NCBI RefSeq assembly: GCF_900461105.1
Contig: NZ_UFWZ01000001.1
Location: 2,879,001 to 2,943,000, forward strand
DNA length: 64,000 nt
Source: Clostridium putrefaciens
Lineage (GTDB): Bacteria; Bacillota; Clostridia; Clostridiales; Clostridiaceae
Reading direction: 5' to 3'
The notes below the pieces were generated by a model. It searched no databases and was not told the origin of the DNA. It saw only the letters and a list, made by a program, of their open reading frames with translations. Made by a program: the position numbers and the translations under genes. Below are positions 19,189 through 27,532 of this stretch, piece by piece (within the stretch, counting starts at the first letter, position 1; each line of letters begins with the position of its first letter).

Positions 19189-20043
19189 TTGAAAAACCTA
19201 CAAAAAATAGCATTAATCGCAGATAGTACTTCTGATTTACCAGCAGAATTTATAAATAAATATAATGTTCACATATTACCTCTTAAGGTGATTTATCATG
19301 ATAAAGAATATACTGATAGAGTGGATATAACACCTCAATATGTGTATGATAATTTAAAAGTTGAAATACCTAAAACCTCATTGCCATCAATGAATGATAT
19401 GAATGATCTTTTTGAAAAGTTAAAAATAGAAGGGTATACTCACGCAATAGCAATCTGTATATCTAGTGGCTTATCTGGAACCTCAAACAGTCTTAAGCTT
19501 ATTAGTGAAAATCACCCTGAAATAGTATCTACAATTTTTGATTCTAAATTAATATCTTTTGGTACAGTTCCTCTAATAATAGAATGTGCAAAATTAATAG
19601 GTAATGGTGAAAGTTATGAATCAATAGTATCTAATCTACCAAATATAAAAGATAAAATATCTGTTTTCTTTATGGTTGATACCTTAGAATATTTAAAAAA
19701 GGGTGGAAGAATAGGTAGAGTCTCTGGAACCATAGGAGAATTACTTAATATAAAACCTATAATATCCATAAATGAAGATGGTGTTTATTATACCTACGAT
19801 AAAATAAGAGGCAAAAAACAAGCCCTATCAAAGTTTTTAACTATAATAAAAGATGAGGTAGATAAACATAAATCTAGCATCTGGGTAGCCCATGGTGATG
19901 CTCTAGAAGAATCTCTAAAGATACGCGATATATTAAAAGATTACAACAACGTTATCTCTGTAGGTTTTGGTGAAGTAGGCCCCGTAGTAGGTGTTCATAC
20001 TGGACCTGGCTTTATAGCTATATCTATATTTAAAGAAGAGTAG
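19189..20043 (+). CDS. DegV family fatty-acid-binding protein
   Basis: DegV (FakB-like) proteins bind a fatty acid; in staphylococci the FakB proteins present fatty acids to the kinase FakA. The 284-residue protein shows the N-terminal ALIADSTSDLP, LPLKVIYHDKEY, the TSLPSMNDM segment, the ligand-site motif SSGLSGTSNS and the C-terminal VGPVVGVHTGPG. The first possible TTG at 19174 overlaps the GGAGG ribosome binding site, so the TTG at 19189, eight bases past it, is chosen. No fakA homologue lies nearby. The gene is followed after nine bases by a PadR-like regulator, an operon apparently controlled by tandem operators. Confidence 0.92.
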   Translation: MKNLQKIALIADSTSDLPAEFINKYNVHILPLKVIYHDKEYTDRVDITPQYVYDNLKVEIPKTSLPSMNDMNDLFEKLKIEGYTHAIAICISSGLSGTSNSLKLISENHPEIVSTIFDSKLISFGTVPLIIECAKLIGNGESYESIVSNLPNIKDKISVFFMVDTLEYLKKGGRIGRVSGTIGELLNIKPIISINEDGVYYTYDKIRGKKQALSKFLTIIKDEVDKHKSSIWVAHGDALEESLKIRDILKDYNNVISVGFGEVGPVVGVHTGPGFIAISIFKEE

Positions 20044-20052
20044 TTTCATTAT

Positions 20053-20505
20053 ATGCGAAATAATGATTTTGATGATGAGGACATAAAGTCTGAAGAAAAA
20101 CGGTTATATGAAGAATATAAACTAAAACTCTCAGAACTTAAAAAGGTACAAAAAGAAAAGGAAGCAGTAGGCCAAGTTTTCACAAAAGGCCTTCTTCCTG
20201 TATACGTACTTTACATCTTAAGTTTAGGTCCTACTAATGGAAATGATATATCACATAAGATAGGCGAAAAAACTAATGGGCTATGGGTACCAAGTACTGG
20301 CGGTATATATCCAATACTTAAAAAGAATGAAAAAGAAGGCTTTATTAAAGGTAAGTGGGATAACCCAGAAAAAAGATTTCAAAAAATATATACATTAACT
20401 ACAGAAGGTGCTGTTGAGTTAGAAAGCAAAAAGTTTCTTTTACAAAATAAAATTGAAGAAGCTCTTGAGGTATTTAAATTAATATATAAAGATCTATATT
20501 TATAA
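20053..20505 (+). CDS. PadR-family transcriptional regulator
   Basis: The 150-residue protein has a charged, helix-forming N-terminal extension (about 1-40) followed by a PadR winged helix (about 46-125) with LYILSLGPTNGNDI, the wing segment STGGIYPILKKNEKEGF and a C-terminal helix for dimerisation. PadR proteins usually repress their own operon and a detoxification or transport gene. It lies nine bases after degV without a strong binding site of its own, so translation is probably coupled. The two TATCA-N4-TGATA palindromes at the operon promoter are its likely target; the inducing ligand is unknown. Confidence 0.85.
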   Translation: MRNNDFDDEDIKSEEKRLYEEYKLKLSELKKVQKEKEAVGQVFTKGLLPVYVLYILSLGPTNGNDISHKIGEKTNGLWVPSTGGIYPILKKNEKEGFIKGKWDNPEKRFQKIYTLTTEGAVELESKKFLLQNKIEEALEVFKLIYKDLYL

Positions 20506-20556
20506 GTATATAGTTAACCCTATTCGTAATACTATATATTAAGAGGTGATTTATAT

Positions 20557-20739
20557 ATGAAAGGTAAAATAATTGAGAACTCATCCTCAGAAGCCTTAAT
20601 TATCTTAGAAGACTGTACTCTTTGTTTATTACCCTTAAACAAAACCTCTAGTTTTAAAAAATGTGGAGATAGTATAAATGTATATTCTACTAATTATTCA
20701 TCTTCATCAAAACAAAGGCTTACGGACTTCTACTTATAA
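20557..20739 (+). CDS. Small protein of unknown function (60 aa)
   Basis: I do not recognise this 60-residue protein. A good AGAGGTGAT site lies six to eight bases before the ATG, and a strong terminator follows 36 bases after the stop, which supports a real gene at the end of the degV-padR unit. It contains three Cys (19, 22, 36), with CTLC forming one pair, and a Ser-rich C-terminal third. No membrane segment or signal peptide is evident. The first half (MKGKIIENSSSEALIILED) suggests a small beta-strand protein. Confidence 0.6.
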   Translation: MKGKIIENSSSEALIILEDCTLCLLPLNKTSSFKKCGDSINVYSTNYSSSSKQRLTDFYL

Positions 20740-20774
20740 ACTCTTTTAACCATTATCATATTAATATGTTTATG

Positions 20775-20812
20775 AAAAAAGGATGGATTGTTTAAACAAT
20801 CCATCCTTTTTT
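20775..20812. terminator. Bidirectional terminator
   Basis: A perfect palindrome of 38 bases (AAAAAAGGATGGATTG, TTTAAA centre, CAATCCATCCTTTTTT) ends both the plus-strand small ORF and the minus-strand ferredoxin gene, whose stop codon it touches. Confidence 0.9.
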
Positions 20813-21000
20813 TATTCTACTGAGATAGCATTTACAGGACAGCTTACAGCTGCATCTTTAGCATGCTCAATATGGTCTTTTGGCACCTCATCAACTATTA
20901 CCTTTGCCTTGCCATCATCATCCATTTCAAATACCTCTATGCATATAGAAGGACATAGTCCACAACCTATGCAAACATCTTTATCTACATTAGCTTTCAT
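20812..21000 (-). CDS. Ferredoxin, single [4Fe-4S] cluster
   Basis: This 62-residue electron carrier has the N-terminal CIGCGLC motif (Cys10, 13, 16) and the distal CPVNAI Cys54, the four ligands of one [4Fe-4S] cluster. Cys20 lies where single-cluster ferredoxins often have an extra cysteine. The second CxxCxxC of clostridial 2[4Fe-4S] ferredoxins is replaced by DAAVSCP. The surface is acidic. A GGAGGT site precedes the ATG. It is next to the Mrp-type Fe-S carrier gene, which hints at a link to cluster handling, though they are separated by 90 bases. Confidence 0.93.
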   Translation of the reverse strand: MKANVDKDVCIGCGLCPSICIEVFEMDDDGKAKVIVDEVPKDHIEHAKDAAVSCPVNAISVE

Positions 21001-21090
21001 AAAAAGACCTCCACTAATATTAAATTATTTAAAATTAGTATAACCATTGTATCAAGTATTTATGCATGACTTTTATTATTAAAGTATATA

Positions 21091-21936
21091 TTACATTATT
21101 TTGTTTATTATTTCGTTATATTCTTTATGTCCTCTTACATATTCTTCTGCCATACCTGCTTCTAAGCTTTCTACTAAATCTAAATTTATAGGTAATTCAG
21201 CTAAAAGTGGTAATCCTAAGTATTCAGCTTGTTCCTTTGCAGACTTTTTACTAAATACTCTCATTCTTTCCCCGCAACTTTCACATTCTATGTAAGCCAT
21301 ATTTTGTACTACACCTTTAACATCTACCCCAAGCTTTTCTGTCATTATTACTACCTTTTTAACAATCATAGAAACCATATCTTGAGGTGTTGAAACAACT
21401 ACCATATTAGATATAGGAAAGCTTTGCATTACAGTAAGTGCTATGTCTCCAGTGCCTGGTGGCATATCTATTAATAGGTAATCTAATTCGCCCCACTCTG
21501 TATCAGAATACATCTGATTTAAAACACCAGTTATAACTGGACCTCTCCAAATAACAGGTTGTTCCTCTTCTTCTGTAAGTAAATTTATTGATATAACCTT
21601 AATTCCAAGCTTAGTTTCAACTGGAACGAATTTTACTTCATCTTTTTCTCCCGCAGGAAGCATAGATGCTCTCTTTTCATTTATCCCAAAAAATCTAGGC
21701 ATAGAAGGGCCTGTTATATCTGCATCTAGAACCCCAACACTGTATCCTTGGTTTCTTAATGCTACAGCCAATATTCCAGTTACTGTAGACTTTCCAACTC
21801 CACCCTTTCCACTAATTACTCCTATTATGTTTTTTATATTACCGTGCTTTGGTGAAAGCTTTGAACAAGTGCTTTCTTTTCCTGCTTCTTTAACACTACA
21901 CTTTTCTTTACTAGGACAACTTGAACAATTACTCAT
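21091..21936 (-). CDS. Mrp/NBP35-type P-loop ATPase (Fe-S cluster carrier)
   Basis: Mrp/ApbC proteins bind and transfer [4Fe-4S] clusters as dimers. The 281-residue protein has a Cys-rich N-terminus (CSSCPSKEKC), the deviant Walker A SGKGGVGKST (about residues 43-52), VLDADITGPSMPRFFG, the DMPPGTGD segment and the C-terminal CESCG pair that holds the bridging cluster. The presence of an N-terminal Cys motif resembles NBP35-like archaeal and clostridial forms. A GGGGG site precedes the ATG. Neighbouring ferredoxin is a possible client. Confidence 0.93.
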   Translation of the reverse strand: MSNCSSCPSKEKCSVKEAGKESTCSKLSPKHGNIKNIIGVISGKGGVGKSTVTGILAVALRNQGYSVGVLDADITGPSMPRFFGINEKRASMLPAGEKDEVKFVPVETKLGIKVISINLLTEEEEQPVIWRGPVITGVLNQMYSDTEWGELDYLLIDMPPGTGDIALTVMQSFPISNMVVVSTPQDMVSMIVKKVVIMTEKLGVDVKGVVQNMAYIECESCGERMRVFSKKSAKEQAEYLGLPLLAELPINLDLVESLEAGMAEEYVRGHKEYNEIINKIM

Positions 21937-21958
21937 AAAATATCCCCCTTCAATAAAA

Positions 21959-22789
21959 TTAGAAGTCTAGAGGCTTCTTTTCTGTTATATTTATTTTCCA
22001 ATCTTTATCTTCATACTTACACCATACATAATAGTCAGTTTCACTATTATTAGTTTTATTATATAGTTTAATTACACTTTTATAGACAGTTGTCTTGTAT
22101 CCATAAGTTTTTACATTAACCAATATATCAAAGTCTTCTTTATTATTTTCTACTAAACTCAAATTACTCATTTTACCTTTTAGATTTATCTTAAAATCTT
22201 CTATATCACTAGAAAGGATATATTTAGCTACCTCTACATCATTTGATATGTTAATACCTATCTTTTTATCTTTCATTTCAGTTTTAACATTTTGATCTAT
22301 AAACTCAAGTATTGAATTATAGTATAATGTTTCAAAATTTCTTGGTTTTCTAAGCGTAGCCATATTTTTAATTATATCATTATCTATTCTTTTTGAAACT
22401 ACATAATTCTTATTTTCATCATAGAAATTACCCATACCCTTTTCTTGAATTCCAGCAACGTAACTAAACTTATAGATTTTATCATCGCTTTCATAAAATT
22501 CAAATGTATAATCTGCATCCAAATTAGTCTTTCCTTCAACGGCTTTTCCACTAGATAATATATTATAAATTTCATTTACAGTTCTTTTATCTGTTACTAT
22601 AAATTTAAATCCATTATCTCTATTACTTTGAATTGTTATCTTTGGTACATCATTTTGCTTTATAAAATCAAAATCATGATTCTTATATCCAAGTCTTACC
22701 TTTATACTTTCTGTTTTCACGCATCCAGTAAATAGACAAATTAAGGACAACATAAAAAGTAGTACTATAGCTTTCTTATTGTTTATCAC
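21959..22789 (-). CDS. Lipoprotein of unknown function
   Basis: I do not recognise the family. The 276-residue protein starts at a GTG within the end of lgt and has a lipoprotein signal (hydrophobic residues 7-20, lipobox LFTGC, Cys23). The mature part is hydrophilic, mixed alpha/beta, with several YxFxFYES-like strands and no recognised catalytic motif. It overlaps lgt by 14 bases and is probably translationally coupled to it, so the enzyme that lipidates such proteins is made together with this one. A GGAGATTGG site within lgt is the likely ribosome binding site. Confidence 0.8.
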   Translation of the reverse strand: MINNKKAIVLLFMLSLICLFTGCVKTESIKVRLGYKNHDFDFIKQNDVPKITIQSNRDNGFKFIVTDKRTVNEIYNILSSGKAVEGKTNLDADYTFEFYESDDKIYKFSYVAGIQEKGMGNFYDENKNYVVSKRIDNDIIKNMATLRKPRNFETLYYNSILEFIDQNVKTEMKDKKIGINISNDVEVAKYILSSDIEDFKINLKGKMSNLSLVENNKEDFDILVNVKTYGYKTTVYKSVIKLYNKTNNSETDYYVWCKYEDKDWKINITEKKPLDF

Positions 22790-23546
22790 TCTTTACCAAT
22801 CTCCCTTTAATTTTATCTACATTAAATAGTAGTATTCCTAGCACAACAGTTATAACACCTATAAATTGAGATGTTGAAAGTACTCCTACACTTCCTCTTG
22901 GGTCATCCCTTATAAACTCTATCAAGATCCTTCCCCCACTATATAAAATCATATACATAGAAAATACACGACCTTGTTTTGATTCTTTTTTATCATACCA
23001 TAATAAAAATAAAGTTAGTAATAAATCAAGAATAGAAGAATATATTTGTGTGGGATGAAGAGGTATTCCAAGTGGTGCAAGCAAGGTATTTGTAAAAGTT
23101 ATACTTAAAGGAAAATTCGTTTTTGCACCGTAACAACATCCTGCAAGAAGACAGCCCATTCTTCCAAAGGCTTGTGCTAAAGAAACACTAGGTATCATCA
23201 AGTCATATATCTTTAAAACATCCCACTTATTCCTTTTTGAGTAAAAGTATACTGCTAAAGCCCCTCCTATAATAGATCCATATATGACAAATCCACTTCC
23301 TACATCTTTTAGCATAGATGGATTATTACTTATAGCTTTTATATCAGTTATAATGTATAAGAGCTTGCCACCTACAACACCTGCTATTATAGAAAATATG
23401 GTAACATCAAATATTGCATCACTATCATAGCCTTTATCTTTGGACCTCTTATCTAAAAGTAAAAATCCAAACAGTATTCCAAGAGCTATCATTAGTCCAT
23501 ATCCATATATATTTATTCCAAATATAGTGAATAGAATTGGTTTCAT
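22776..23546 (-). CDS. lgt: Prolipoprotein diacylglyceryl transferase (Cys-rich signature variant)
   Basis: Lgt transfers diacylglycerol from phosphatidylglycerol to the lipobox cysteine of prolipoproteins in the membrane. The 256-residue protein has about seven membrane segments, the HPTQIYSS motif and the C-terminal GGRILIEFIRDDPRG with the conserved Arg. The Lgt signature GRxGNFxNxE is here GRMGCLLAGCCYG, so the usual Asn and Glu are replaced by Cys. GGAGG five bases upstream favours the ATG at 23546 over an in-frame ATG 21 bases earlier. It overlaps a lipoprotein gene. I call it Lgt with the caution that it belongs to a divergent branch. Confidence 0.85.
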   Translation of the reverse strand: MKPILFTIFGINIYGYGLMIALGILFGFLLLDKRSKDKGYDSDAIFDVTIFSIIAGVVGGKLLYIITDIKAISNNPSMLKDVGSGFVIYGSIIGGALAVYFYSKRNKWDVLKIYDLMIPSVSLAQAFGRMGCLLAGCCYGAKTNFPLSITFTNTLLAPLGIPLHPTQIYSSILDLLLTLFLLWYDKKESKQGRVFSMYMILYSGGRILIEFIRDDPRGSVGVLSTSQFIGVITVVLGILLFNVDKIKGRLVKSDKQ

Positions 23547-23567
23547 ATTTACCTCCATAAAAAACAA

Positions 23568-23587
23568 GAGAAGCTATATAGCTTCTC
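23568..23587. terminator. Hairpin upstream of lgt
   Basis: GAGAAGCTATATAGCTTCTC is a perfect 20-base palindrome; on the minus strand it is followed by TTGTTTTTT. It ends the transcript of the 195-residue gene upstream, but it also lies within 22 bases of the lgt start, so it could limit read-through into lgt. Confidence 0.7.
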
Positions 23588-23633
23588 TATTCCTTTTACT
23601 AAAATTATAATCCTTTAACTTAATTAAAGCAAA

Positions 23634-24221
23634 TCATTTTTTATACTTAAAACTAGATGCGAGACCCTTAAATATAGACAACATATTTTCTTTATAATTT
23701 TTCTTTGAAGTAAAGAAAGAAAATCTTACATAGCTATCCTTATTATCTATAAAAAATTCGTTAGCTACATATACTGACCCTTTATCATTTTTCACAGTAT
23801 AACATATGGCATAGGCCTTGTGATCATTAATATTAATTTCTTGTATACTATAATCTTTTACCTTATTTTCTTTAAGTGATACCTCTTTACTTTTATCTAA
23901 GAAGCTTTTTAAGTCTTCCTTATAACTCCACACCTGCACAAACCCATAGATTTTTTGATCTTTAGAATTAAAAGCATTATGATATATAACCTCCTTACTT
24001 TCAAAGTCTATTTCTTTAGTTTCAAAGTCCTCAGGAAGTTTATATGTAAATTTATCTTCTAATGCTTTATATTCCTTTAACACATCTAGATTACTATTAA
24101 CTAAAGCCGCCAGCTTTAAATTATTATCAAACATTTTTTCAGCACTAAATAACACTACCATAAGTAAAATTATAACTGTTGTGATTTTTAATCTTTTTCT
24201 ATTTAGTACGATTATTTTCAC
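23634..24221 (-). CDS. Membrane-anchored protein of unknown function
   Basis: The 195-residue protein has a short basic N-terminus, one membrane segment at about residues 13-30 and an extracytoplasmic domain with LPEDFETKEIDF, VQVWSYKEDLKSFLD and ITSKKN-like strands. It resembles small clostridial proteins of the PsbP-like fold only loosely, so I give no function. A TTG 18 bases upstream lies before the AGGAG site; the GTG at 24221, seven bases after AGGAG, is the better start. A hairpin directly downstream isolates it from lgt. Confidence 0.7.
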   Translation of the reverse strand: MKIIVLNRKRLKITTVIILLMVVLFSAEKMFDNNLKLAALVNSNLDVLKEYKALEDKFTYKLPEDFETKEIDFESKEVIYHNAFNSKDQKIYGFVQVWSYKEDLKSFLDKSKEVSLKENKVKDYSIQEININDHKAYAICYTVKNDKGSVYVANEFFIDNKDSYVRFSFFTSKKNYKENMLSIFKGLASSFKYKK

Positions 24222-24353
24222 GTTACCACTCCTATTCAAAAGATTTATACTCTTATAAAATTATATTAGTTATATCTTTTACTTATGACTTAAATGTACA
24301 ATAAATAATAATATACTTTATATCATAATCTTTTATTATTAAATAAGAAAAGC

Positions 24354-24391
24354 AAATTTGAAAGCCTTTATTAAAAGGCTCTTTCAAATTT
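24354..24391. terminator. Terminator after the acidic-protein gene
   Basis: AAATTTGAAAGCC pairs with GGCTCTTTCAAATTT, with one bulged base, leaving an AT loop. On the minus strand the stem is followed by GCTTTTCTT. It lies 110 bases past the stop of the 472-residue gene. The rest of 24,240-24,500 shows no supported gene. Confidence 0.6.
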
Positions 24392-24501
24392 ACTCTTTAA
24401 TTGAAATATACTTAATATATAACTTACTATATTATTCCTTGATACGTACGTACTTAGTTGCATTCCACGCAAGTTTAAAATGAAAAAAAGTTAATATATT
24501 A

Positions 24502-25920
24502 CTATTTCATAGGTACTACAGTCATGCTATTCCTGAAATCATAAAACATAAGCCAGTACCCAAAGTTTTCATCAGTTTTTGAAGGCATCCACGTAACAAA
24601 TCCTGTCTTTCCACCATATGGTTGTTCTCTTCTGTCCTTAGTTCCTGGAACTGCATATACGATATATCTTAATCTATTATTTTTATTATACTTATATCCC
24701 ACCATATAATGTTCATACCTTTTGATATATGGATAATAATTTATCATAGGATAATATATAACAGTATATCTTGTGTAGTTAGAATTATTTAATAAGCTTT
24801 CAATATTTCTTGTAGGAACCTTGTACCATTTGCAATATTTAATCTGATTTTCAAATCCGTTTACACCTTCAAACCCCTTTACGATTCCTTCAAAAAAGTC
24901 TTCAGTATCAGATGTTCCACACTTACCTTCTTGTAATTCGTCATATTTCTTATTATATCTATCTTCTAAAAACTCTTCATCTTCTCTATTATCAGTTATT
25001 CCCTCATCTTCTCTTTCATAAACAATATCTTCTTCTCTTTGATTAAATGTATCTTCATTATCTATTTCTTCTATTAATTCTGACTCATAGCTTAAATCCA
25101 TATCTTCTGTGCTATCTGCCATTTCAATCTTATCTTGTTTAATCTTTTCTATATTATCTTCATACTCATTAAAATTCTTTTCTAAGTTTAGTCTATGTTC
25201 ATGACTCTCTTTAATCCCTATATCTTCTTTTATTTCATCTTTAAAAGTCTCTACCTCTTCTTCTATATCCTCTTTTTCATCTCTTATGGAACTTTTCTCT
25301 TCTCCTTTTTTATTTACTTCTTTTTCTAATTTACCTTCACTCTTTCTTTCTTCAACGTTTATTGATTTATCCCTACTTTTTTTACCCTCTTCTTTTACAG
25401 AGTTCTTAGATATTTCTACATCCTTTTTAAGGATTGTAGGTTCATCACCCTTGTTCATATTATTTTCAGTTACATCCCTATTAGATTTAACTTCTACAAC
25501 CTCATATTCTTTCCAACTCTTAGGCTTATCACTACTTAGAAATCCACTCATAGGTATGGTTCTTTTATTGTTAGATTTCTTTAATATAGCTGTACCACCA
25601 ATATCCTCTAATGATATACCTGTTCCTCCTATATTATCTGCATCAAATTCATAGGATACATCTGCTCTTCCATTATCGTCTATGTTCAAAACCCCTATAT
25701 TTATAATCTTATTAACATCCCTTTTATTACATACTATTAACATATAATAAGGATTTTCTTCTCTTTTTAAGTTTTGAACATAGTAGGACATCCTCAACTT
25801 TTCATTTTTTAATTCTATCTTGCTATACCCTGAAGGTTGTTTATCACTTGCTAAGGCACATCCCTTTTCATCTTCTTGCAATATAACGAAATATCTACTA
25901 TAAGACTTCTTGTGAGCCAA
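24502..25920 (-). CDS. Acidic, modular protein of unknown function; candidate late sporulation protein
   Basis: I do not recognise the family with confidence. The 472-residue protein has an N-terminal globular domain (about 1-145, HKKSYSRYFVILQEDEKG), a long Glu/Lys/Asp-rich, probably disordered middle (about 150-340) and a conserved, Tyr/Trp-rich C-terminal domain (about 345-472, with YPMINYYPYIKRYEHY and GFVTWMPS). The TTG at 25920 has a perfect GGAGG eight bases upstream; a TTG ten codons earlier lacks one. A sequence fitting the sigma-K consensus lies just upstream, which with the Tyr-rich end suggests a mother-cell or spore-surface role. This is inference. Confidence 0.75.
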   Translation of the reverse strand: MAHKKSYSRYFVILQEDEKGCALASDKQPSGYSKIELKNEKLRMSYYVQNLKREENPYYMLIVCNKRDVNKIINIGVLNIDDNGRADVSYEFDADNIGGTGISLEDIGGTAILKKSNNKRTIPMSGFLSSDKPKSWKEYEVVEVKSNRDVTENNMNKGDEPTILKKDVEISKNSVKEEGKKSRDKSINVEERKSEGKLEKEVNKKGEEKSSIRDEKEDIEEEVETFKDEIKEDIGIKESHEHRLNLEKNFNEYEDNIEKIKQDKIEMADSTEDMDLSYESELIEEIDNEDTFNQREEDIVYEREDEGITDNREDEEFLEDRYNKKYDELQEGKCGTSDTEDFFEGIVKGFEGVNGFENQIKYCKWYKVPTRNIESLLNNSNYTRYTVIYYPMINYYPYIKRYEHYMVGYKYNKNNRLRYIVYAVPGTKDRREQPYGGKTGFVTWMPSKTDENFGYWLMFYDFRNSMTVVPMK

Positions 25921-25952
25921 TTTAATTTCCTCCACACTATATTTCTTCAATA

Positions 25953-25980
25953 TAGTATATGAGTAGTTTTTTTAAAAGTG
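25953..25980 (-). promoter_or_regulatory. Candidate sigma-K promoter
   Basis: On the minus strand, CAC (25980-25978) is followed after 16 bases by CATATACTA (25961-25953). This fits the mother-cell sigma-K pattern MAC-N16-CATANNNTA, and places the RNA start about 15-20 bases before the ribosome binding site of the acidic-protein gene. No convincing sigma-A promoter was seen here. Confidence 0.4.
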
Positions 25981-25998
25981 AACTTAAAAAACAAATTA

Positions 25999-26029
25999 AA
26001 AAAAGCTAAGATAAAAATCCTAGCTTTTT
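25999..26029. terminator. Terminator after rsmA
   Basis: AAAAAGCTAAGA and TCCTAGCTTTTT form a stem (one mismatch) with an AT loop; on the minus strand it is followed by a T run. It lies 22 bases past the rsmA stop. Confidence 0.75.
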
Positions 26030-26050
26030 GGTCATACTATTATATAACTT

Positions 26051-26893
26051 TTAATTATTTGAAAGTTCATCTATATTGTTTGCAAGCATAGCAAATTCCT
26101 CTATAGATAAAGTTTCCCCTCTTCTCATAAGATCAATATTGGTTTCCTTGAAAGCTTGTTCTATAAGTTCTTTAGAAAAACCCAATACTTTTAAACCATT
26201 TGGCAAAGTCTTTCTTCTCATATTGAAAGAGCTTCTTATAATCTTAAAGAACAACTCCTCATTATTTACTTCAACTCTTGGTTTTGAAAGTCTATGTAAC
26301 CTAATAATTATAGAGTCTACTTTAGGTCTAGGCAAAAAGCAAGTTGGAGGTACGGTTCTTATAACACTAGTATCACAGTAATATTGTATTAATAAAGATA
26401 ATGATCCGTACTCTTTAGTACTTGGTTTTGCATGAATTCTATCCGCTACTTCTTTTTGAATCATTACGGTTAAACTTTCAAAGTCATATTTACCATTTAA
26501 TAGCCTTGCTATTATTGGTGTTGTAAGATAATAAGGTAGGTTAGCAACTAGTTTCACCTTAGTTTCTTCTCCAATTATTTCATTGTAATCAATCTTTAAA
26601 GCATCTTTATGAACTAACTGAAAGTTATCAAATTCCTTTAATTCTTCTTCTAGAATAGGTATTAAATCTCTGTCTATTTCTATTGCTGTAACCTTTTTAG
26701 CCTTTTTCAGTATCTCACGTGTTAGATTACCAACCCCTGGACCTATTTCTATTACAAAATCCTGAGATGTTATTTCTGCTCCATTTACTAGATCTTCAAT
26801 AACCTTATCATCAACTAGAAAGTTTTGTCCTAATGTCTTAGTAAACCTGAACTTATATCTATCAACTATTTCCTTTGTTCTATAATCTCCCAT
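26051..26893 (-). CDS. rsmA: 16S rRNA (adenine1518/1519-N6) dimethyltransferase
   Basis: RsmA (KsgA) dimethylates two adjacent adenosines near the 3' end of 16S rRNA with SAM, a late 30S assembly check; its loss gives kasugamycin resistance. The 280-residue protein has [15 protein letters not shown], the SAM loop [22 protein letters not shown], and the catalytic [10 protein letters not shown]. It lies 49 bases after rnmV, the conserved rnmV-rsmA pair of rRNA maturation genes. The ATG at 26893 has an AGAGG site. Confidence 0.97.
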   Translation of the reverse strand: MGDYRTKEIVDRYKFRFTKTLGQNFLVDDKVIEDLVNGAEITSQDFVIEIGPGVGNLTREILKKAKKVTAIEIDRDLIPILEEELKEFDNFQLVHKDALKIDYNEIIGEETKVKLVANLPYYLTTPIIARLLNGKYDFESLTVMIQKEVADRIHAKPSTKEYGSLSLLIQYYCDTSVIRTVPPTCFLPRPKVDSIIIRLHRLSKPRVEVNNEELFFKIIRSSFNMRRKTLPNGLKVLGFSKELIEQAFKETNIDLMRRGETLSIEEFAMLANNIDELSNN

Positions 26894-26942
26894 ATGTTAT
26901 TAACCTCTTTTTTATTTAATTATGTACACTTACTATTATATC

Positions 26943-27488
26943 CTATTTATTATTAAGTTCTACCCTTGCTAAAGCTTCCAAAAATTCGTCTTTTTCTATT
27001 CCAAAGCTATTTAACCTTGAAATAAACCTTGCTGAATTTCCATATCCTATACCTAACTCTTTTCCAAGCTTATCTCTTTTTAAGCTAGATTCTTTATCTC
27101 CTACTAATCCACAATGCATCATATCTGCTATAGTAAATGTAATAACCTTATCTTTAATCTCACACTTAGCCTTTTTAATAGCTCTTATTATTGTTTCAGG
27201 TGAAGCATTTTCTACTCCTATATCTCCATCTTTAGTTCCCTCTGCTTGAGATATATATGCATGTTTTACTCCAGATACCCTTTTAGTTATTATACTTCTT
27301 ATCTTTTCTCCTGCAAAATCTGGGTCTGTTAAAATTATTACACCTTGCCTTTTTTGCGCTTCTTTTATCTTATCTATAACTGACCTGTTAATTCCAAATC
27401 CTCCTACAGCTAAAACTTCTGCATCTAAAGCTCTTTTAACTGCAGTTATATCGTCTCTTCCTTCTACCACTATAACTTCTTTTATCAA
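26943..27488 (-). CDS. rnmV: Ribonuclease M5
   Basis: RNase M5 cuts both strands of the 5S rRNA precursor in low-GC Gram-positives. The 181-residue protein consists of an N-terminal Toprim domain (VVEGRDD at about 6-12, ILTDPDFAGEKIRSII) and a C-terminal helical domain for ribosomal protein L18/precursor binding. The start is TTG at 27488 with an AGGGGAT site. It lies between the yabE-like gene and rsmA, the same order as in B. subtilis, and shares its short spacing with both. Confidence 0.95.
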   Translation of the reverse strand: MIKEVIVVEGRDDITAVKRALDAEVLAVGGFGINRSVIDKIKEAQKRQGVIILTDPDFAGEKIRSIITKRVSGVKHAYISQAEGTKDGDIGVENASPETIIRAIKKAKCEIKDKVITFTIADMMHCGLVGDKESSLKRDKLGKELGIGYGNSARFISRLNSFGIEKDEFLEALARVELNNK

Positions 27489-27532
27489 AACTATCCCCTT
27501 CCCATCAAAAAGAGGGCTTATTAAGCCCCTTA

